A stretch of DNA of 64,000 nucleotides from Anaeromyces robustus (taxonomy: Eukaryota > Neocallimastigomycota > Neocallimastigomycetes > Neocallimastigales > Neocallimastigaceae). The notes below the pieces were generated by a model. It was not told the origin of the DNA, ran no database searches, and saw nothing but the letters and a program-made list of their open reading frames with translations. Positions 58,312 to 64,000 of this stretch are shown piece after piece; position 1 is the stretch's first letter, and every line of letters begins with the position of its first letter. The stretch is from NCBI GenBank assembly GCA_002104895.1, contig MCFG01000293.1, forward strand, positions 24,353 to 88,352, in the 5' to 3' direction. The translations under genes were made by a program, and so were the position numbers.

Positions 58312-59349
58312 TTAAAATAAAAAATATAAAAAACCAAATAAAAATGTAATCATCATGGAAAAGGAAAACATTTGATTAGTGATAGCTCCATTAGCAGTAA
58401 GATTTTGAGCATCGGTGGAATTACCAGTAACAAGGGAACGATCAGTGGAATTATTAGCAGTAGTATCATTAACAGAAATAGAATAATCACCAAGACATTC
58501 AGCTACTGTAACATATTTATAATCTTTAAATGGATTATTTTCAATAATCCATGGAACAATTTCAGAAACTGTATGATTATAAACATCATGCATTAAAATC
58601 ATATAATTAGATTTCTTTTGATCAAATTCACCTTTAAGGAATTCTTTAGCAGCAGCAACTCTTTTATCCTTGGATTCTGGAATAACTTGATCATCATCAT
58701 CTTTTTCAACATCCCAATCATGAGTATCAGTATCCCATTGAATAACTTTGTAACCTAATTTTTCAAAACGATCAACACATTCTGGATTACAAGCACCTAA
58801 TGGAGCACGAACATATTTTGGACGATAACCAGTATTAGCTTCAACTAAATCATCTAATTTTTTCATTTTTTCTTCTAATTCTTTATCATCATCTGGAATA
58901 GTATGATCCCAGGTATGAGAAGCAATTTGATGACCTTCCTTTTTAGCTCTAACCCAAACTTGTTGTTTTTCCTTATTTTCTGGGAAATCTTTCCAATAAT
59001 TATAAGCATTAACAAAGAAAGTAGCATGAATATTATGAGCTTTTAAAGTATCCATTAATTCATTAGTAAATTCATATGGTCCATCATCAAAAGTTAAAGC
59101 AATAGTATTTGGTTCAGTACAACTTTCAATTCTAGCAGCTTTAGCAGAAAGAACTAATTATAAAATATGCATATATATAATATATATTTTATTAATAATT
59201 TTGGATAATTTGATAATATAATTTATTTGATAATATGATATTAAATATAAATATAGATTGATAAATAGATAAATAGATATATATATTTAAAATAATTATA
59301 AATAGTTACCAGCTGAAATAGCAAGAGTGACAATATTAAAGGCACGCAT
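58312..59349 (-). CDS. CE4 polysaccharide (chitin) deacetylase, copy d (2 exons)
   Basis: Proposed as complement(58312-59153, 59310-59349): 882 nt, 293 residues. The open frame alone starts at an internal Met (59055) and lacks TFDDGP. Extending exon 2 to a TAG acceptor and joining a 40-base exon 1 (MRAFNIVTLAISA) restores both the signal peptide and the first catalytic motif. The intron (59154-59308, 155 bases) has a GTAACT donor and sits in the same position and phase as the CE4-b intron. Motifs: TFDDGP (Asp36, Asp37), SHTWDH (His93, His97), RAPLGAC, DTDTHDW and LMHD, giving a complete NodB set. A short Asn/Thr tail with sequons leads to a C-terminal hydrophobic segment consistent with a GPI anchor. 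Closest relative in the window: copy c. Confidence 0.9.
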
Positions 59350-61597
59350 TATGAATTATTGATATTTATATATATATTAAAATATGATATATTAACTTTT
59401 TTTTTTTTTGTTTTTGTTTTGTTAAAAAATATATTTTTTATATCTTAAAATAGTTATAATGAACTATTTTCTAATAGTTTTTTTTATTATTATTTATTTA
59501 ATAATAAATATTTTACTTTTTCTTATATTCTTTTACTTTTTTTGAAATAAAATGGTTTGGAAAAAAAAATTTTTTTAGTTGAAAAGCAAATTTTGATGTT
59601 TTTATATAAAAAAATAAAATATTAAAATAATATAAAAAAAAGTTTTTTATTATTTTATTATATTATATGATTATATGATTATATGATTTTTAAATATAAA
59701 TTTAAATTATTTTAATTTAAAATAATATAATTAATATAATATTTATATAATATTTAAATAATAAAATATTTATTTAATAAATAAATAAATGAATATATAA
59801 TTATATAATAAATAAATAATTATATAATAAATAATTATATTTAAATAATAATTATGTCTTTTTTTTATATATAATATATAATATATAAATAATAATAATA
59901 AATAAATAATAATAAATAATAAATAATAAATAATAATATAATATTTTTTTTTAATATATATTTTACTTAACTTAATAAATAAATAAATATATTCATTTTA
60001 TTATTTGATTTAAAAATTTAAATAGTTTATTATTTATTATTTCTTAATATTATTTTAGTTGATTTATTTATTTTTATTTTAATATTGTTTTATTATTTGT
60101 TAATTAGACGGAAAACAAATAAAATAAAAATAACTCATTTAATTATTATAAAATATATATTATATAATTAAATAATAAATATAATAAAATAAATCAATAA
60201 AATAAAATAAAATAGATTATATTATATATATTATATATATAAAAAATTGTCTATGAAAATATAATATATATTATATTATATTACATATTATTATAATTTA
60301 ATAATATTAAATATATTATATATTGCATATTATATATAATTTAATTATATATTTATATATAATAGGTTTTGTTATTTACTATTATATAATAAAAAATATT
60401 AAAAATAAATTTATTTTAATTTTTGATACATTTATTATATTTTATTAATATTTTACTTTATTATATATTACTTTATATTATTAATATATATAATAATTAA
60501 AAAACAAAGGAAAATACAATATTGTGATATTGTATATTACATATATTTGTTTTGTGCATATAAATTAAAAAAAAATAATGAATAAAGTTTTATATGTTAA
60601 ACTAATATATTCTAATATATGCAATTATATAATTTATATTAATTTTAACACCATAATAATTTTTTTTATTATTATAGAATGTAAATGATAATAAATAAAC
60701 TTATTATTATCATATGCTTAATATAAATTAATAGAAAATCTTTCATTATATATTATAACATTATATTGCATTATATATTATAATAGAATAAATCTGTGGT
60801 AAATAATAAAATAAAATAAAAAAAAATAAAAAGAAAAAAGAATCAAGTAAATCAATCAATTATAATAATTTAATAATTTAGAATTTATAATTTATAATTT
60901 ATATTTAAATATAAATTTTTTTTAGTTAATTATAATATATTTATAAATCAAAATTAATATATATCCTAATTTATATATAATTATATTTATAAATATATAT
61001 AAATATATAATTAATAAATCATAATAAAAAAAATGACAGCTTTTTTTAATATTAATATTTTATTTATATATCTTACTATAAAAGTTTATATTAAATTAAA
61101 ATATAAATAGATTTAATTATAATATATAATTATAATATATAATTATAATATATAATATTATTTAAAGATAACAATTAATTATTATAATAATAATAATAAT
61201 AATTATAATTATAATAAATAAATAAAAAAAATGACATGTTAAATTCTATAATAAATAAAATTTTATTGTAAGTTTATGGATGTGTTTTAACGAACTTCTT
61301 TATATTCTTTTTATCAGATGATAATATTTATTTATTTATTCATTCATTCATTCATTTATTTATTTATTTTATAGTTATTTATTTAAATATATAATAGTTA
61401 TTTATTTAATTTTGATGGAGATGTTTATATTAATTGAATGGATTCATAATATATTATTCCATATATAAAGGTCACCAACTCTTAAAAGACAAATTATAAA
61501 GGAAAAACAAAAAAAGGATAATTGTAAAAAAGAAGATAAGGAAAAGGAAGTACAAAAAAAATAAAATAAAAATTTGTAGATAAAATAAAACAAATAA

Positions 61598-61685
61598 AAA
61601 GTAAAAAGTAAAAAAATAAAAAGTAAAAATAAAAAGTAAAAAGTAAAAAAAAGTAAAAAGTAAAAAAAAGTAAAAAGTAAAATAA
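61598..61685. repeat. Irregular (AAAAAGT)n repeats
   Basis: About ten AAAAAGT-type units with variable A-run length. Confidence 0.8.
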
Positions 61686-62238
61686 AATATTAATAAATGA
61701 ATAAAAAATAGAGATTAAATAAATAAATAAAAATTAATAGAAATAAATAAATAAATAAATAAATACAAAATAAATAAATACAAAATGCTTTTAAAATCAT
61801 GATTTATATAAATCATTCTATTTTTTTTTTAAATTTATTTATCCATTTATTAATTTATTTATTTGTTGATATAAAACTAATGAAAAAAAAGTATGGTATT
61901 TTTTTTTGCTTTATAATATTTATAATATATAAAATATAAGTAATGAATATAAATATAATATATTATTAAAATAATAATATTATTATAATAATATTTAAAT
62001 TAAATTAATATCTAATTTATGTATAAAAAAAAAAGGAATGAATTAAAAAAAAAAAAAAAAGATTATTCATAGCATTAATTTATTTATTTATTTATTATTT
62101 ATTCATTTAATTTTATATTAATTTATTTATTTATTTATTTATTTATATATTTAGTTATGACATATGACATCATTCTTCTTTTTATCTATTTAAACATGAA
62201 ACATTCATAACATTAATTACTTATTAATAAAATGAATA

Positions 62239-62242
62239 ATAA

Positions 62243-62292
<50 letters not shown>
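62239..62292. repeat. (AAAT)n microsatellite
   Basis: About 12 perfect AAAT units. Confidence 0.95.
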
Positions 62293-62294
<2 letters not shown>

Positions 62295-63411
62295 AATTAA
62301 TAATATTTTATGAATGATATTATCTTTTAATCTAAATAAATAAATAAATAAATAAAAAATGTTTCTAAATGAATTTCTTTTAATAATTATAAAATTTTAT
62401 GTATTTTATTATTTTATTATTTTATAATTTTATTATTTTATTATTTTATGTGTTCTTTAATAAATTTTATTTAAATTTATATCATCTTCTTTTTTATCTC
62501 TATTTCTTTCATTTAAACTATTTCTTTAAAAAGAAAAAAACATGCACACACACATACACACACACTATTTATAATGTTTATAAAGTTTTTTCTTTTTTCT
62601 TTCTTTTTTTTTTTTTTTACCTTACATTTTAAAAATAAACATTATATAATAAGTGTTTTTAAAAAAATTTTTTTTATATAATTGTATTTATTGTATTTAT
62701 TGTATTTATTTATTGTATTTATTTATAAATTAAATTTATTATTAATTTATTATGACATTTTATTAATAATTTTATTTATTTATTTATCCATTTATTTATT
62801 TATCTATTTATTTATTTATCTATTTATTTCTTATAATAGATAATAGATTATTTATTTAGTTATTATTTATTATACATTTATTTGTCATTGTCTAATTTTT
62901 CAATTTTTTAATTTAATTTTATTTAATTTGATTCATGAATATCATAAGATAAAAACAAAAAAAAAAAAAAAAAAAAAAAGAAAAAGAAAAAAGGAAAAAG
63001 AAAAAGGAAAATAGAAAAAAAGAAAGAAAAAAGGAAAAAAAAATAATTATTAATTTTATTTAATTTGATTTATTAATATCATAAGATAGAAAGAAAGAAA
63101 AAAAAAAAAAGAAAAAGTGAAAAAGTAAAGAATAAGAAAAGGAAAAAAAAGAAATAAAAAAAAGTAATAATAATAATTAATTATTAATTATTAATTTCAT
63201 TATTTTATTTCATTTTTTATGTTTTATATTTTAATTATTTAAATTAGGGTGAAATCATTTGATTTGATAAATAATAATATTTTTTAAAATATATTATTTA
63301 TTTATTATTATAATAAATATATTATTATTCATTATATTCATTATATTCATTCTCTATTGTTATTCATATTATTTATTATAAAAATAATATTTATATATAA
63401 TTATTATTATA

Positions 63412-63445
<34 letters not shown>

Positions 63446-63486
63446 AAAAAAATAAAAAAAAAGGATGCATTCTTTACTCAATATAA

Positions 63487-63643
63487 ATATAAATATACAT
63501 TTTTTTTTTTTTTTTTTTTTTTTATGGCACACAATTGTACGTCAACTTTATTGAATTTAATATTAAATACATGAATCATAAAAAAACACATAATGAAAAA
63601 AATGATACTAAAAAAATAAAAACCAGTAATATATAAATATACA
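63487..63643 (-). mobile_element. 5'-truncated non-LTR retroelement insertion, family A, copy 3
   Basis: A 131-base insert (63500-63630) between perfect 13-bp direct repeats ATATAAATATACA (63487-63499 and 63631-63643). A T run of about 23 (minus-strand poly(A) tail) precedes ATGGCACACAATTGTACGTC, the family A 3' end. It differs from copies 1 and 2 by several single-base deletions in short runs (for example ACAATTGT against ACAATTTGT), so it belongs to a slightly different lineage. Confidence 0.88.
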
Positions 63644-64000
63644 ATATTGTTAATTGTTATTATATTTTTAATAAATGGCTTTTATTATTATTATTTTATT
63701 TTTTTATTACATAATATAATATAATATAATATAATTAAAAATAGAAATAAAATCGGAATCCTATTAAATGCAATAATAAAAGTATTCATTATTATATTAA
63801 TAAATAAATAAAACCAAAAATAAAATAGTATTAATTCTGTACATCATTCATATCATTTACATTTATTTAATTATTATTTATTATTATTTTTCAATATTAT
63901 TTTACTTTTTTTTTTTTATTTATTTTTTTTTTAAAACTTTTATTTTTATATTTTTTTTTATAATGTTTTTTTATTAAAAAATTCTCTTTTTTTTTTTTAA
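63644..64000. other. A/T-rich sequence to the window end
   Basis: Nothing recognised; a short (TATAA)n-like run near 63713-63736. Confidence 0.5.

Larger units (their letters stand above)
59350..63486. other. 4-kb gene-free A/T-rich region
   Basis: Starts with the CE4-d promoter region. The rest is dominated by TA, AAT and TAAA microsatellites, an AAAAAGT-based repeat block (about 61598-61685) and purine-rich A/G tracts near 62956-63045 and 63086-63165. The open frame at 62399-62632 is low-complexity. Confidence 0.55.

Overview
This window is eukaryotic nuclear DNA that fits an anaerobic gut fungus (Neocallimastigomycota). The reasons are: extreme A+T content with long poly(A)/poly(T) runs and TTTA/AAT/TAAA microsatellites everywhere; sparse genes (about 14 loci in 64 kb); small spliceosomal introns with GTAA(A/C)...TAG borders; Asn-, Thr- and Lys-rich proteins; paired C-terminal fungal dockerins on a secreted hydrolase; and several genes that look bacterial. 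Genus and species cannot be fixed from the sequence alone.

Layout. 0.9-4.2 kb: a secreted bacterial-type alpha-amylase (GH13) with three CBM26-like and one CBM25-like starch-binding modules joined by poly-Thr linkers. 5.5-8.3 kb: two minus-strand CPBP-family intramembrane proteases. 8.3-14.3 kb: gene-free. 14.3-16.7 kb: a cellulosomal GH43 enzyme with a CBM22-like module and two dockerins. 18.2-20.0 kb: a three-exon Golgi-type glycosyltransferase that fuses a SUEL (galactose/rhamnose-binding lectin) domain to a GT34-like catalytic domain. 21.2-24.6 kb: a large AAA-ATPase split into two frames by a one-base shift. 25.0-26.9 kb: an ankyrin-type repeat protein with a frameshifted 3' end and decayed repeats beyond it. 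28.1-28.9 kb: a two-exon cysteine-rich single-pass membrane protein. 30.5-31.4 kb: a bacterial-like 3-hydroxyacyl-CoA dehydrogenase.

From 34 to 59 kb lie four paralogous, same-strand CE4 polysaccharide deacetylases, probably wall-anchored chitin deacetylases. Two carry an intron at an identical position just after the signal-peptide start and two lack it. Among them are four 5'-truncated non-LTR retrotransposon insertions (37.2, 39.6, 54.3 and 63.5 kb), all on the minus strand, each with a poly(A) tail and a 12-13 bp target-site duplication that can be read directly.

The amylase and GH43 enzyme act outside the cell on plant starch and hemicellulose. The CE4 set and the lectin-glycosyltransferase are likely to shape the fungal wall and glycans, although CE4 enzymes could also deacetylate plant xylan. 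No tRNA, rRNA, CRISPR array or bacterial operon was seen. Splice sites were assigned by hand: every proposed join keeps frame and restores a family motif or signal sequence, but none has transcript support here.
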